A stretch of 64,000 nucleotides of DNA from Jacaranda mimosifolia (GCA_018894105.1 CM032126.1:24030391-24094390); one strand, 5' to 3'; counted from the stretch's first letter, positions 1 to 13,441 are shown. Notes: generated by a model not told the origin, from the sequence alone. Program-made: numbers and translations.

Positions 1-639
1 TTTTGACTTTGTATATTCTGTTGTAAAGAATTGCTAATGCTAACTCGAAATGATAATGAAAACTTTTATGCTAATTTTTTAATGATTAAACTTTTGTTAT
101 AATGAATTTTACTTAAATCCATTAAATACTTGTATGCGAATTTAAGGAATTAGAAGAATTGATGATAACCTTAGATATCATTACTTAATCTTGATATTTG
201 CATGTTAACAAGTATCCTAAATCTAAACCGATTTAGAGAAAGGTATGGCATCACATGAGGGTTATCAGATACATAATCAAGCTTGAATAGGGCAATGAGA
301 GAGGCCGCCCAATAGATGGGCTAATGTACAAAATGTCCCCAGATAGGGGGTACCTGCTTTACAACAACCACTAAAGAAGAAAAGGTTTCTCAGGCTTCTT
401 CGATTGATCAACCAGGTGTAGATCAACTCATAGACCCTATGTTCTAAATGTGGCAACAATTTATGCAATTCTGCTAGCAACAGGGACAAGGTGATAAAGC
501 AAGAAATGTTGAAGGCTTGCCGAGGACTGGGCATTGGAGCTATATGTTCACCTCCATCCCCCAAAATTCCTAGGGGAATTGGACGACAAAAGGGCTGAAG
601 CATGGATTGAGAACCTAGAGAAGAAAGTCCGATATACTA

Positions 640-1540
640 CATTTCTACTGGAAGGTCCTGCGCACAATTGTTGGAAAATAATAGACCGCAGGTAGACTGC
701 AAAAAGAATTCAACAAACTTTGGAAAACTTTACCCTGGAGTGTATGGAAAAAAATGTACTATTGGTGGCCAAGCATGCAAGAGAGAGGGAATTTATGGAT
801 TTAATACAAGGAATGCCATCTTTTAGTTAGTACAATGCCACATTTAGTCGATCAGTATGCACCCCATACACTTGTAGATGAAGAGCGACAGATCCGCAAA
901 TTTATGGAAGGATTACGACTGAAACTTAGATGGGCCCTTGTCATATGTGACCTGCCGAGCTTTAACTGTGCTATGAGTAAAGCACTGCGGGTAGAGTCAG
1001 AATTATGGGAAATTCAAAAAATTGAAGATAACGGGAGAAAAAAAGGAAGAGTGCCCCATGGTAGACAAAATAACCCTGGAAAGAAACAGCTAAAATTATA
1101 AATTGGGGGTATAAATTGGAGGTACTAGTCAGCAAACTCACTAGACTAGTAGGGCCACAGATTCGGCACAAATAACGATACCAAAGAAATGTGGATTGCG
1201 AAATAGAGTATATCTCAATTGGGAGAGAGAATGGGGAAATCCTATATGATGCAATATATCTGACAAGTCGCACTATACGTCAATCTAAGTTGCATCTTCC
1301 TCTACAGGAATTCAAAAAGATACTTTTCGAATACTAATAGGCATGAATTAAAAGAAAAAAGAACTAAATATGGGGGATCAGACTATGAAGAATTTGAATG
1401 TTGGAAAAAACAGAACAGATGTGTGGGTTGTGGTAGCAATCAGCACTTTATCAGAGATTGCCCCAACAGAAGAAAGTCAGCAACTGCAGGAAAAGGAAAA
1501 CATGTGGTGAAGACCAGTGGTAATCAAAGGTCCAAGCATA
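640..1540 (+). pseudogene. gag remnant of element A with CCHC zinc knuckle
   Basis: Across shifting frames the retrotransposon gag signature is visible: a run ending in LECMEKNVLLVAKHARERE, then a longer frame from 835 to 1101 containing DEERQIRKFMEGLRLKLRW, the usual 'flrGL' part of plant gag. At 1420-1461 lies a perfect CX2CX4HX4C knuckle, CVGCGSNQHFIRDC, which binds RNA in packaging. An expected first knuckle near 1170-1190 is too decayed to call. At least two frame changes and several stops separate the pieces, so no full gag can be made. Confidence 0.8.
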
Positions 1541-1583
1541 TGCATATGCCCTGATAAGAGAAGAGGCGCCAGATCCCAATGAA

Positions 1584-1832
1584 GTGGTTGAACGTATGGT
1601 TTCTATTTATGGAATTAATGGTAATGCTTTATATGATGCTGGAGCTGCTCATTCCTTTATATCTACATCTTTCTCTCATAAATTGAATATACAACCAAAA
1701 ATCATGGCCTATCAAATAGAAGTATGGACAACCTTAGGGGTAAAGTTGACAGCTGATATTATGTACCGGGTATACCCAATTAGGATTGGGGATAAGGAGT
1801 ATCTAGTCGATCTTATAGAAATGCCTATTTAG
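1584..1832 (+). pseudogene. aspartic protease remnant of element A
   Basis: An 82-residue open stretch reads NALYDAGAAHSFIS, the retropepsin active-site region. Functional plant gypsy proteases have D-S/T-G here; this copy has D-A-G, so the flap-facing serine or threonine is lost and activity is doubtful. It follows the knuckle directly and stops at 1832 just before the expected 'yDvilGmdWL' part, which can be read after the stop (ILGIDWLYW near 1846-1870). Confidence 0.8.
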
Positions 1833-2187
1833 GAATATGATTTAATACTTGGAATAGATTGGTTGTACTGGCAGCAGGCACAAGTGAATTGTTACACCAA
1901 GTGTATCCTCTTGGAGATAAGGTACCAATACCGACATATTACTCCCCAGATATGACTTCCCTGATACCTATTATATCTGCGGTAGAGACCAGGAAAATTC
2001 TGAGGGAAGGAGGATATGGATTTTAGCATACCTTACCAATAAACCCCAGGACACGGCTAGAATAAAATAAGTGGAAATAGTAGCTGATTACCTATATGTA
2101 TTTTTAGAGGAACTAAATTTATTGCCATATGACTGAGAGATAGAGCTCATTATTCATACTCTTCTCGATGCCACGCCTTTTTTTAAA

Positions 2188-2866
2188 ACTCCCTACCTAA
2201 TGGCGCTTACAGAATTGAAAGAGCTGAAGAATCAACTCCAGGAACTAATGGAGAAGAAATTCATAAGGCTCAACATTTTTCCTTGGGGAGCTCTAGTGTT
2301 GTTTATTAAAAAGAAATATAGGTCTTTGAGGATATGCATAGACTATTGGGAGTTGAATAAAGTTACTATCAAGAACAAATACCCTTTACCACGTGTGGAG
2401 GAGTTATTTGACCTTCTACGAGGATTTACAACCTTCTCGAACTTGGATTTGAGAGAGGTATTGCCAATTGAAAATTAAGGAAGAAGATATACCGAAGACT
2501 GCGTTCAATTCCTAGTACAGTTATTTTAAGTTTATAGTAATACCATTTGGTCTGACAATGCTCCAACAACATTTATGGATTTAATGCACCGAATTTTTCA
2601 ACTGTATCTAGACCAGTTTGTGGTAATATTCATTAATGATATTTGGATATATTTAAGAACTAGAGAGAAGCATGTGAAACACCTACATATAGTTTTAAGA
2701 ACTCTGAGGAGCACAAGTTGTATGTAAAGTTCAGTAATAATAAATTTTGGATAGAGAAAGTGGCTTTCCTAGAATACATCATATCCCAGGATAGGGTAGA
2801 AGTCAACCCCTCTAAGATAGAGGCAATAGTCAACTAGAAAAGACTTGAGAATGTAACAGAAGTTCG
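2188..2866 (+). pseudogene. reverse transcriptase remnant of element A
   Basis: A 92-residue frame (2200-2478) carries the finger and palm part: [20 protein letters not shown] and FSNLDLR, the latter with the first catalytic aspartate. After a stop and frame changes the active-site box appears near 2619-2645 as VIFINDI, where F-x-D-D is expected; the first of the two paired aspartates is asparagine. The conserved R of 'IDYRELN' is tryptophan. The enzyme would not be active. Confidence 0.85.
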
Positions 2867-3480
2867 TAGCTTTTTGGGACTCGTTGGCTATTATCGAAGG
2901 TTTGTACAAGATTTTTCTAAGATAGCCAGCCCATTGACTAAGTTGATTAAAAAAGATGAGTCATTTGATTGGAACAAGGAGAGTGAGAAGAGTTTCCAAG
3001 AATTGAAAAACAGATTGACCTCAGTCCCAGTTTTAGGCCTTCCCGAAGGATTAGAAGGTTTTGTTACAGACGCCTCTAATGAAGGGCTTGGTTGTGAGCT
3101 AATGCAGATGGGCGAGTTATCGTATATGTGTCTAGAAAACTAAAGCCACATGAAAAGAATTACCCAACTTATGATCTACAATTAGCTGCAGTGATTTTTG
3201 CGTTGGCAAAATGGAGGCACTATCTCTATAGGGCTACTTTCGAAGTATACACTAATCATAAGAGTCTCAAGTATTTACACTCCCAGAAGGACTTGAACAT
3301 GTGACAGCAAAGGTAGATAGAATTTCTAGAAGATTATGATTATCTATCATTTACCGCTTGGGAAAAGCGAATGTAGTGGCAGATGCTTTGAATCGAAAGG
3401 CCGAGATGGCCTATATGTTGAGAATAAGAGCATCTAAAAGTACAAGGGTTGATGTTGTGATAAGAATGAAACAATGAACT
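2867..3480 (+). pseudogene. RT connection and RNase H remnant of element A
   Basis: The frame 2874-3143 reads GLVGYYRRFVQDFSKIASPL, the standard end of gypsy RT, followed by TDASNEGLG, the first RNase H aspartate. A frameshift then gives [19 protein letters not shown] and WRHYLYRA (3140-3235), the RNase H catalytic helix (canonical 'HDLELAAVV'). The region ends with a decayed 'GKANVVADAL' (3360-3390) before integrase. Confidence 0.8.
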
Positions 3481-3548
3481 TGGATCATAAGAGTAAACAT
3501 GCAGCCAGAGCTATATGATGAAATACGACGAGCTTAAGCTAATGATAG

Positions 3549-4250
3549 TTGAATATAGAAATAGAAAGAAGCTATCGGGAGTTCTGGAGAGTCCGAATTC
3601 AGTACAGACAGTCAAAGTGCTCTTTTTTTCCATTGGAGAATATTGTGCTTGAACAGATGAAAGGAAGACTTTTGGAAGAGGTACACAAAGCAAGATATGC
3701 AGTACACCCAAGAGATACGAAGATGTATCGGGATTTGAAAAAGCAATTTTGGTGGAACAGGATGAAGAAAGATGTTGCAGATTTTGTGCAAAAGTGCCTA
3801 ACTTGCCAGCCAGTAAAAGTAGAGCATCAGTGACCATCAGAGTTGCTACAACCACTTCTGATCCCTGACTAGAAGTGGGAGTAGGTAACTATGGACTTTG
3901 TAATAGGTCTACCAATAGCTCATGGAGGATATGAAAGTATCAGGGTGATAGTAGATTGATTAACAAAGTTTGCATATTTTTTACCAGTCAGGACACACTA
4001 TAGAGTTGAAAAACTAGCATAGTTATACATAAGGGAAATAGTCATATTACACGAAATCCCAGCTAGTATTTTGTTAGATCGAGATCTAAAGTTCACATCG
4101 AGACTTTGGAAGAGTTTGCAAGAACACCATAGAATAAGGCTACAATTCAACTCCGCTACTTATCCTCAGACAGATGGTTAGTCAAGAAGGGTTATCTGGA
4201 TATTGGAAGACATGCTACGAGCCTGTTCTTCCTCTCTGACGAACTCTTTC
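3549..4250 (+). pseudogene. integrase remnant of element A
   Basis: The frame 3549-3833 holds the integrase HHCC zinc-binding domain: EEVHKARYAVHPRDTKMYRD followed by CLTCQ. From 3890 the core is readable in another frame (MDFVIGLPIAHGGYESI, then LLDRDLKFTSRLW), with the first two catalytic aspartates but several stops. The final glutamate segment and the chromodomain, if there was one, cannot be recognised; 4250-4426 is unassignable. Confidence 0.75.
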
Positions 4251-4426
4251 TGGCATTGGCAAAACTTTAAAACTAAATTGACCACTACATTTCTAATGCC
4301 GTTGTGAACACAACCATACCACATGCACCCCATTTTGGCCTGCGGAATACTGAAAAACTAAAGTTGAAAATTAGGTAGCAGTGGCGGGTTGTGGATGTAG
4401 CGGCTCGGCATCTGGAAGGTGGATAT

Positions 4427-7400
4427 TGTAAGGCCTAGCTCAAAAAACAACCTTGTGTCCTCAAGTTCTAGAATTAACCACCGATGGCCGCAAAATTTAG
4501 CAAAATGGGCAACAGCGGTGGAGGCAGGCAGTGTACATCAAGCTCCAATTGACTGTCAATTCAACGGCAAAGTTAGAAATTAGTTGGGGCATTTTACTAT
4601 TCGCATTGAGATATTTCAATTCGTGGTAGTAGTTAGCAACTCCGAAGGCAACATCGCACAATGAACTTGGGGGAAAAATTATCAACTTGATGGCATAATC
4701 ATATCCACAGTGTTATCTTGAGGTAGTTTGGTTCCAAAAATTGCGTGAATTGGTAAACTCGGTGGGAAATTGAATTTGTTGCCTTTAAGGTTTTGATTAT
4801 TCTTTCCGTGTAAAATTTCAAGTATCTTGGTGAAAAAAATTGGAATTTCAGATGAATTGAACATGACAATGGATGCATGATTATATATATAATATTAGTG
4901 GACCCGAATTTGTAAAATATTATTATCCTTGATTAATTAAGTTAATTTAGGTAACTAAAACCCTAATCTTGTGTATAACAATGTATGGAGCTAAATTATC
5001 AGAGATTGTATTATCATTAGCTAGGTTTAATCATTATAATTAGATATCTGACTTTTGTGTAACGTTGCAAGGGCCAAATATTAATAGAATCTGAGTTAAT
5101 TCTTGTGCTTCGACTAACTTGTTGATATAGGGCTTAAATTGTTAAATTAGGAAATATTGACATAGAAAATGATTATTGATCAGAACAAATAAGACCTTTT
5201 TAAATATTATATCATTATTAGCATAATTAGCATGTTACCTTTACAGTATTTTTGTAACCGAACCCCTAAAATATTGTGTTAATTCGAAAACAACCAGTAT
5301 TAAGATAAAAATGATTTAATTATTATTTAAAGAAAATGATACAAGCATTTTGACATTAAGTACGTTCTTTTGAAATAAGTGGCGAGGAGTCGGGATTTGC
5401 AGGGAAGTAAGACGAGGATAGCATTTTCTGTGGGAATTAAGGTGAGGTTAAAGGCTATTTTTCTTCTAGGAGGTGGATGATCTTTGATGTTTGAATTCCC
5501 TATGTCTATATATTGAATTTGATTGTGCTCGTTCTTGTGCTAGAACTTCTATTATGATATTCGTATTTCTGTCCCATTACCTTATAGCCTTGCCAGCTTT
5601 TCCTATATATGTTGATAATTTGGTCTTGCTGACCAATTTCATTTTTTACTCTTAGTTAATTTGTTCTGCATGATGTTTATGTGGCCTTGCCAGCTAATGT
5701 TTTGTGGATTATACCGTTTGATTCAGTATGATGTACATGCGCTTGATCAGCATTTTGAAATACGTTTTACCCGTTGGCATTATATTTGAGTCACCTTGAG
5801 GATGCTCTTGGAATGTTACCGCCCTTAGGGACACCACAAGATGGGTTGGTGTAACCCCCATCTCAGGATAGCACCTAAGTTGAGGTGCCACTCAGTCCAA
5901 TCTTAAATTGAACCCACAATATGATCAATAGGCCCATAACAAAATTTCTCAAAATCCATCAGAGATAACAGCAAACTTCAACTTAAACAAACTTCATCGA
6001 AGCACTAAGTACGTACCATCGGAGGTCCCATAACTTTTATTATAACATACATACTATAGATACTAGATTCAAACCTGACATAACAAAATATCTCTAGGTC
6101 AAACTTAACATACAATTAAACCCATGTACATACATAAAGCACCTATTCTATTACAAAACATAATTTTCTCCAGTTCAATCCAGAAGTTCGCATCCATCAC
6201 TTAACCCTGTCTGAGAAAATCAAAGTGATATGGGTGGTAAGTCCAAAAACTTAGTAAGGGATAAACTTAAGAACAATAGGGATCTCTCGAGGAAGAATCA
6301 ACCCAACAGATTGTAAATTAACATTTAGTATAGGAACATATCAAGAAATAGGTAATAATAAGTCTGGTAAATAGGCATTATCAAATTCAAGGCTTTAAGT
6401 AGGTACTAGCTTGGGGTTGTGACTATCGGCTCAATAGGCCTAGTATCATCTCAATTGATTCTACTCGGGAGGTATAGAGCTTCTCAATCGATCATAGTTC
6501 AGGAGGAAATGTAGACGGCTCGTTCGGCACGAAGAACTGCCCCACCTAAACCAAGAAGCTACACTGTCCTTATTGCTCCACGAGCAAGACACAAACAATC
6601 AGAGTGCAATCAAAACAAAATAAACTTGAATATCATATATAGTCCAACAGGTCACAACGAAATATGCATATCAAATTTCCTTATACCAATCAAACAAGTA
6701 CTTCTACCAAAGGCATTTATGGGGTTTATATCGGTACTAGCAAAAAGGCATAATCAGGTCCTTATTAATATAATTAACCTCCTATCATCATCCTAAATCA
6801 AAATAACAACCTAATTATCTTGTTTAACCCAATTATTGTTACTTAGGTCTCAAATCCATAAAATTAGGGTTTTCAACACCTAGTCCACTTATTTAACTAA
6901 GATCATCACATAATATACTAAATTTGAGTATGCTAAATGGTTAAAATCATACATGCATGGTTATAAGTCCAATCCCCATATCAATTCTTCAACCTCTTTG
7001 ACATAATATAGAATTTAGGGTTTTCCTCTTCTGATTAACTCAATTAACCCGAACTTATTATAGAATAATACAGATCCAGGCCCACTAAGTTATACTATAA
7101 TCCATGTTTGTGGAAAATATTTACAATTCATATACCAGTAGTATCCTTATTTCTTAACATGATACAAGATTTAGTAAGGAAATAAATGGTACAAAATATA
7201 TCATTTCCAACTTTGGTCATTACCAAAGATGCTTAACCGAACCTCGAAATCACAAACCAAGGGCACCGACGAAACTACTGCGATGAGATGAAAAAACTAT
7301 CTAGAAATTGTTGCCACAGCGTCTTCGCCATCCACCACTGCCGAAATAGGCCAACTCCACCACGAATCGAAGCCTTTCAGCTCAACTAAGCAAACATCCC

Positions 7401-8997
7401 AAATAATTTTTTCAAACATCATTGGATTGGAGCTCAATTGCTGCCTGAAACTCACCTCCGCACAATTTTTGCTTGATTCCATCGCCGCCGGTAGTTTATT
7501 CTAGGAATTGAAGCTACCTATGTGATCCTCGAGCTGAGCTTGTCAAAATTGTACCTTGGTCTGCCGCAAAAAGTCGCCGAAATGGCAAACCTGCCAATCT
7601 CCATCGTGACCAAGATTTTACCTCATTTTTCGGTGGTCTTCGCCAACCGAAACATGGTGCATGTGGTGTCTATGTGTTCATGGTGATAAGGGAAAAAAGT
7701 TGGTTAGTTTGGTTCAGGAAGACGAGGGTCGCCAGTGAGAGTCACCGGTGAAGGGAAAGAGAGAGTGCGTGCAGTGAAGACGGTGAAGAAAATAGGGTGA
7801 AATGCAAAATGCTATACTTATAGGGGAACTTTTTAGAAATTCTAATTTGGCCCTCTAAACTTCTGTCCAGCTTACAATTAGGTCCACCAAGATTTCAAAA
7901 CCTTTCACTTTAGCCCCAAACTTAGTTAGTGCCCTATTTTGGCCCCTCTTTGACTAAAAATATATTCCATGCAAACCAAAAAACTTCTAAAATATGATCC
8001 AATCATGTCTTGCCTATTTTTAATTTGACTCCAAAACTTTCAAAATTCTTGCAATTAAATCCTTTTCATTTATTTTTCTAGCCCTAAAATTCGACCAATC
8101 AATATCTTGATTTCTCAATTCTTATTTTCCAAAATACTGAATTTTAGGGGTGTTATAGTTGGCCAGGTACTAGGTCTAAAAATACAATGGAGCAGTATGG
8201 ATCGATGGTGGTTGGTATCCCGATTAGTACCCACTTAAGATCCTGACTTGCAGATAGTTAGAGGTAGCTATTTGCAAATGGTAGGATCTAACATGCGGGG
8301 CCGACCATGCCACATGTTTGCCGAACCTAGTGTTTGTGTACTAAGCTAAGTGCTTGAGTAACGAAGTAATAAGGGAAATCTATTATGTTATATTTGTACT
8401 ATGTGTTACTGGTTTATGTTCTGTTCTGGGAGCAATAATGTTAGATGTACGAATAGTCTGTTGAATTTTGTATCACATGTGTTATGTTATATCATTGCTT
8501 CATGTCGTGAATTATGACATGTTCATAATTGAATCCTTGCTTATTGATAACTTTACTTTTAATAGTTTTTCCTTAGCTGTTTGTCGTATAATCCCCTCAC
8601 TAAGTCCTTAGAACTTACCCCATTCTGTTATTTCTTATTCTCTTCCCAGATAGGACTTGATGAAGGTTGAGGGCCCGAGGCTTGTCTGATTGTTGACATA
8701 TTATGTAATAGATTAGGTGTTATGTATGTGTGTGTATATATATCTACAGACTTGACTAGATTACACCTAATCGTGATACTTAGACTTTTGGATGTTTTGT
8801 AAATAGCTAAGTTTGATTTAGTCTTTTGATATGTACATACTTGCACACTTTGGGTAGATCTTTTGGCCTTATTGTCGAGCTACTATCTTTTGGGGTTATT
8901 TGGTGGATTTTGGCATCTTTAGTTATCTTTTGAATTATGCTTCAAGTTTGAACTGGTGACACCTTAAGTTAGGACCCATTCCTTGCTGGGGTTGCCA
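4427..8997 (+). mobile_element. 3' LTR of element A, split by a nested solo LTR
   Basis: It begins TGTAAGGCC right after the purine run and ends GGGGTTGCCA. Without the nested insertion (5850-8157 plus one 5-bp duplication) it is about 2.26 kb. Its interior resembles the other LTRs of the window, for example the aaaccctaat block near 4960, the 'actaagtccttagaacttacccc' type segment near 8600, and the end segment 'gaactggtgacacctt'. The 5' partner LTR is outside the window, so the target duplication cannot be tested. Confidence 0.65.
5850..8157 (-). mobile_element. Solo LTR, TGTAACACCCC gypsy family
   Basis: On the minus strand it begins TATAACACCCCTAAAATTC (canonical TGTAACACCCC with one change) and ends GGGGGTTACA. 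It is flanked by a perfect 5-bp duplication GTTGG at 5845-5849 and 8158-8162. No internal sequence is attached, so it is a solo LTR left by LTR-LTR recombination. It sits inside the 3' LTR of element A and is therefore younger than A. Open frames inside it are LTR noise. Confidence 0.9.
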
Positions 8998-9443
8998 TAT
9001 TTTTATATTCAATTCAAGATAAAATATCACTCTCTCATATATAAGTTTCTTTTATAAACATATAGATCTATATAGATAGTTAAATGGATACTTACTTTTG
9101 GGCAAACCTTTTTATCTAACATCGTTAATCAATGTAAAAATATTTTTTATGAATTATTATAAGCAAAAATATTAAAATAAAGGGGGCGATATAATTATAA
9201 AATCATTTAACTGATTTTATTTGCTATTTAAGTAATCATTTATCAAACTTTTAAAAAATTTCAACTATGTCATCTGTATAGATATCCATATAAAATAACT
9301 TATTTCAAAAAACTAAAAATGAGTTCTCTATTATATTGCTTAAAAACTAAAATGATTTAAATTAATAATATAAAAATAAAATTCAAAATTTATAGTTGTT
9401 GTAATAAGTAACTTTTTATATTTGAAATATTCTTCATATTAAA
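8998..9443. other. AT-rich spacer
   Basis: About 450 bases of AT-rich sequence between two LTRs, with no coding frame, repeat or element end that I can recognise. Confidence 0.6.
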
Positions 9444-12080
9444 TGTAACACCCCTAAAATTCAGTATTTTGAGAAATAAGGATTCAGAGATGAAGAAATT
9501 GGTTCGCCGGATTTTAGGGATCGAAAAATAAATAAAAAAGACTTGGCTGCAAGAAAGTGGAAAGTTTTGGGGTCAATTTGAAAGGTTGAGAAAACCTACT
9601 TGAGCAAACTTCTAAAGGTTTTGGGGTTGCATGGCAGTTTTCAAGTCAATTGGATCATAGCCATATTTCAATTAATTAGCAAGACTCAATTGAATGAACC
9701 TATAAACTTCTAGGGGTTAATGTAGAAATTAAAAAAAAAGTCCCTTATAAATATCACATTTTTACATTTCCACCCCATTCATTCTTCTCCTTCATCGCGG
9801 CCACCTTCTCCCTTCTCACCGACGATTTCTTCCAACAACCATTAATTCCCAAAACCAAGCCGACCATCTCTTTCCCCTCACTCCCAGCATCACACTAATA
9901 CCTTATGCACACACTTATCAACGGCGGATCACCAAAATCATGAGGTTAAAACTATACCGCGGCGGCAAGTGATGGGCGACGGCAGAGTAGTGGTTAAAAC
10001 TCATATTTGGTCAGCAGAAAGTGAAGCCCTCAACTCATTGAACACTGTAGTACTCTCATTTCGAGGTTTGAAGTGGCGACAGCGATGGAAATTGGAGAAA
10101 CCGACGCAACGGCGAGAAGTGGCGTTGAGATTTTGAGGTGTAAATTTAGGGTTATTTTGGTAGCAAAACCTGGAATTGATAAGGGCATTGGGTCCAGGAG
10201 GTTGAAAGGCATCTTTCGGTGGTGATTTTGCTATTTTCTGGTGGCGGTGGATAGCGACGACGGAGAGGCAATGTCATCTCCTCGACACAACGATCAGAAC
10301 CGTGTGCTTGGTTTTTGATTCTGGAGCTTCTATAATCGGATCTTGGGTAAAAGGAAAAGAAGAAGGGTTATACTTATATATATGTGTATACGCTTGTTGT
10401 ACATTATTTCCATAAGATATGTATCATGCCAAAGAATGGAGAATGGACATACGATTGAGATATATATTTCCATGCAAGGATTATTATATGGTTTAGTGGG
10501 ACCTAGATATGTCATATTATATTGTTAACTTGAATTGAGTAAGTTTATTAAAAATTTAAGCTTTAATTGAGGATTATATGCATTAGAAACCTTAGTAGCA
10601 ACAATTGGGTAAATTTGTGATGATCGGACTCTTATTGTTGAGTTAGGATAACATTAAAGGGATAATTATGTGATTAAGGACTATATTACACCCTTTTATT
10701 GGAATGATATATACGCCTGAGACTATTTCCATTTTAATCGACTTAACTAGCACGTTTCATATCGATAGTGCCGATTAAATCATTAATTATCGTACTAATT
10801 GACCAACTAGTGTTTTGGGACTGCTAATAGAATAATTGTATTTATTTAAGGTTGAGTAAAATTGTGATCGTGGATATATTCTTTTGGCTAGGTGATGAAG
10901 AGATGAGTCCCGCGAACTAATAGGCTGCTGACTATGGTAGCACTTCTAAGATTGCGGAGGTAAGGGTCTGCCAATCTAGTACTTTCTTACACTTATCTGT
11001 TATTGTGATAAACTTTTGTGAGGGTTCTTATTTCTATACTGACTGTATTGTGTTATTAAAATCTGTGACCTGTTTTAGATCTCACTTGGTTATTTGTTAA
11101 TTGAATCCAGACACCCCTATTAGGGTTACTTCTTGATTATGATTCTACTTTTAATTGTTCTGGCGCCCAGAAGTTCCATTTGTTATCTGTATTGTTCTGT
11201 TATCTAATCTTTCTATTATCTTACTGTTCTGTTATCTAATTGTTTTGTTTTTTGTACCAAGCTGTTATGCTTGGGTAAGTTATGTACCAAGCTGACATGC
11301 TTGGGTAAGTTATGTACCAAGCCATGCATGGGTAAGTTTTATACCAGTTTGTCATGCTTGGGTAAGTTTTGTACCAAGTCGTCATGCTCGGGTAAGTTCT
11401 GTACCAGGTCGATATGCTTGGGTAAGATTGACTGACCAGTATGCATAAGTTATTCAGGACTGTTTTGTTTGTCTGTATCCTGTTCGTTCGACTGTATCGT
11501 GACTGTCTCTTGACTGTTCGACTGTTTCTTGATTATTTAACTGTATCTTGATATGTTTCTGTTAGACTGTTGAATTACGATATGTTGAGTTGATTCTTCC
11601 TCAGCAAATCCCTATTGCTTATAATTACAATTATCCCTCATTAAGTCCTTTGGACTTACTCCCCCATTTTATCTTTATTTTCTCATATAGGACTGAGTGA
11701 TAGATAAGCTTGGACTCTAGGTTGAATCGACAAATATAATTTTGTAATAGAATAGATGGTGTATCTGCTTATGGGCATACTTGGTAATTTTGTATGACTT
11801 AAAGATGTTGTGATATGTAGGATTGAATTGATATATGCAGTATGTATATAATGCTATGTGATGAATATTTTGGAACCATTGATGGTATGTATTTAGTTCT
11901 TATGCTAAACGTTACGAGACCGTCTAAGACTTGAATTTAATGTTTTGTGAAGGTTTGCTTAAGTTGGAATTCGCTGCTATTTCTGATAAGTTAAAAAGGT
12001 TTGTTATAGGCCTATTAATTTGTATTGTAGGTTCAATTTAAGATTGAACTGAGTGGCCCCTTATCTAAAAATATTTTACA
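9444..12080 (+). mobile_element. LTR of the TGTAACACCCC gypsy family, solo or 3'-truncated
   Basis: Starts TGTAACACCCCTAAAATTC and follows the LTR of element B through its GC-richer block (about 9780-10340), the aaaccc/ttgggtaa segments and the tandem array, to 'gaactgagtggcccc' at 12046-12060. The last 40 or so bases of the family LTR are missing or replaced; the apparent end ATATTTTACA at 12080 has no matching target duplication (ttaaa on the left, tatct on the right). No internal region follows. Confidence 0.75.
11254..11430 (+). repeat. Hairpin-forming 30-bp minisatellite inside LTR (6 units)
   Basis: Six units close to GTACCAAGCTGTCATGCTTG followed by GGTAAGTT. Each unit has inverted arms ACCAAGC and GCTTGGGT, able to fold into a short stem. 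The same array occurs at the same relative place in both LTRs of element B. Confidence 0.9.
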
Positions 12081-13041
12081 TATCTAAAAAATATTTTTGT
12101 AAAAATAATTAAATTTTAAAGATTTTGATAAAGTCTTATATATCAGTTAATTTATAATTATTCATTTCTCAAACTTATAGCTCTTTAATAAAGATTATGA
12201 AATATTATTAAATATATTTGGAATTTTGGATGAAAAAAATTAGAAATAGCATACAATAATAATCAACAACTAATGAAAATTGTTTAATTGAATTAAAATA
12301 CTCAAAATTCTAAGAATTTACCACTTGATCAAAATAGCACAATTAGAATCAAATTTGTGGGATCAAAGTTGTGTTATGTATAATAGTATAAATAGATATG
12401 AATATTTGCAGACATGTAAATGTATGTGTATATGTTTATATATTTTATCAATTATTCGTATATAATTGCTTAATTTTTTTCCCATGTTAAGATTATTACT
12501 GTATTGTTAGTCAAAATTAAATATACAATTGAAATAATAATTTCAAATAATATGACTAGTCTTTTGCCTAATACGTACTAATATAATATTCTTAACAAGT
12601 TAATATTTTCAGTTCATATATTATTGAAATACTAAAGTTAATATTATCATTTCAAATATTATGCTAATATTGTTATTAGTCATAATAATTGTCTAAAAAT
12701 AAATTAATTTAAATTGATTGGCTTACTATAGGTAATTATGTTATTATGTAACAATACATTAATTATTTTTAATTTTTATATTAATTATTTAGAAGTGATT
12801 TTGATATAAAATTTATAATTATTATATGCAATTAGTAATATAACAATTAATTAATTTTTAGTAAAAAAATTAATTAGTAACATGTGATAATATTAATTAT
12901 GAAAAAATAAAAAGTAATAGAGCCATTCTTATCCTTAATGGGTATACATCTATATAGTCATATAAATATATTTTACATGTTAAATGATAAATATATGTAT
13001 CGTGTGTATTTATATGATTGTTTATTAATTGTCCGTATATG
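12081..13041. other. AT-rich spacer with a block repeated downstream
   Basis: Very AT-rich non-coding sequence. The part 12595-12917 resembles 16570-16860 in the same orientation, with scattered short indels. No gene is visible. Confidence 0.55.
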
Positions 13042-13441
13042 CACGACGAAAAAATATACTATTAGTGATAAAATAATAAGTGTGCATATAAAAATTACCA
13101 CTAAAAATATGTATTAGGTTAATAACTTTTACTTTGTCACCAATAATATTTTTAAGTGACAAAAAATTTTATTTTGTTGCAATATGATTTAATAGTGACA
13201 AAAATTAATATTTAAAATTGTTACTATTAACAATTTGTGACACTTTTATGGTGACAATCTAGTGATAATAAAAATTCTCACTATCATTTGTGGTAAGATT
13301 TTCATTGTTGTTAGGTTCCCACAATAGGTGTGTCACTAATTGCCATTAGTGGCAATTTAAACATTATTCTTATCATTATTTAGTTTGTAAAAATCATTAA
13401 AATGACAAAACAAGGTCTTTTGTCGCCATATATATATAATT

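Larger units (their letters stand above)
1..4426 (+). mobile_element. Ty3/gypsy element A, internal region (5' end outside window)
   Basis: Order gag, CCHC knuckle, protease, RT, RNase H, integrase is the Ty3/gypsy order, all on the plus strand. Every domain is broken by stops or frameshifts, so it is a pseudo-element. The 3' LTR follows at 4427 after a short purine-rich run (aaggtgga). The 5' LTR and primer binding site are not in the window; 1-430 is AT-rich with no domain I can name and is probably leader and gag start. The long LTR style and gag/protease similarity to element B suggest a chromovirus of the Tekay/Del type; the clade is inference. Confidence 0.85.

Noticed and set aside
9444..12080. 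Pairing 9444-12080 with 13442-16371 as LTRs of one element
   Set aside because: They are in opposite orientation, the second has its own perfect TAATT duplication, and there is no internal retrotransposon sequence between them.
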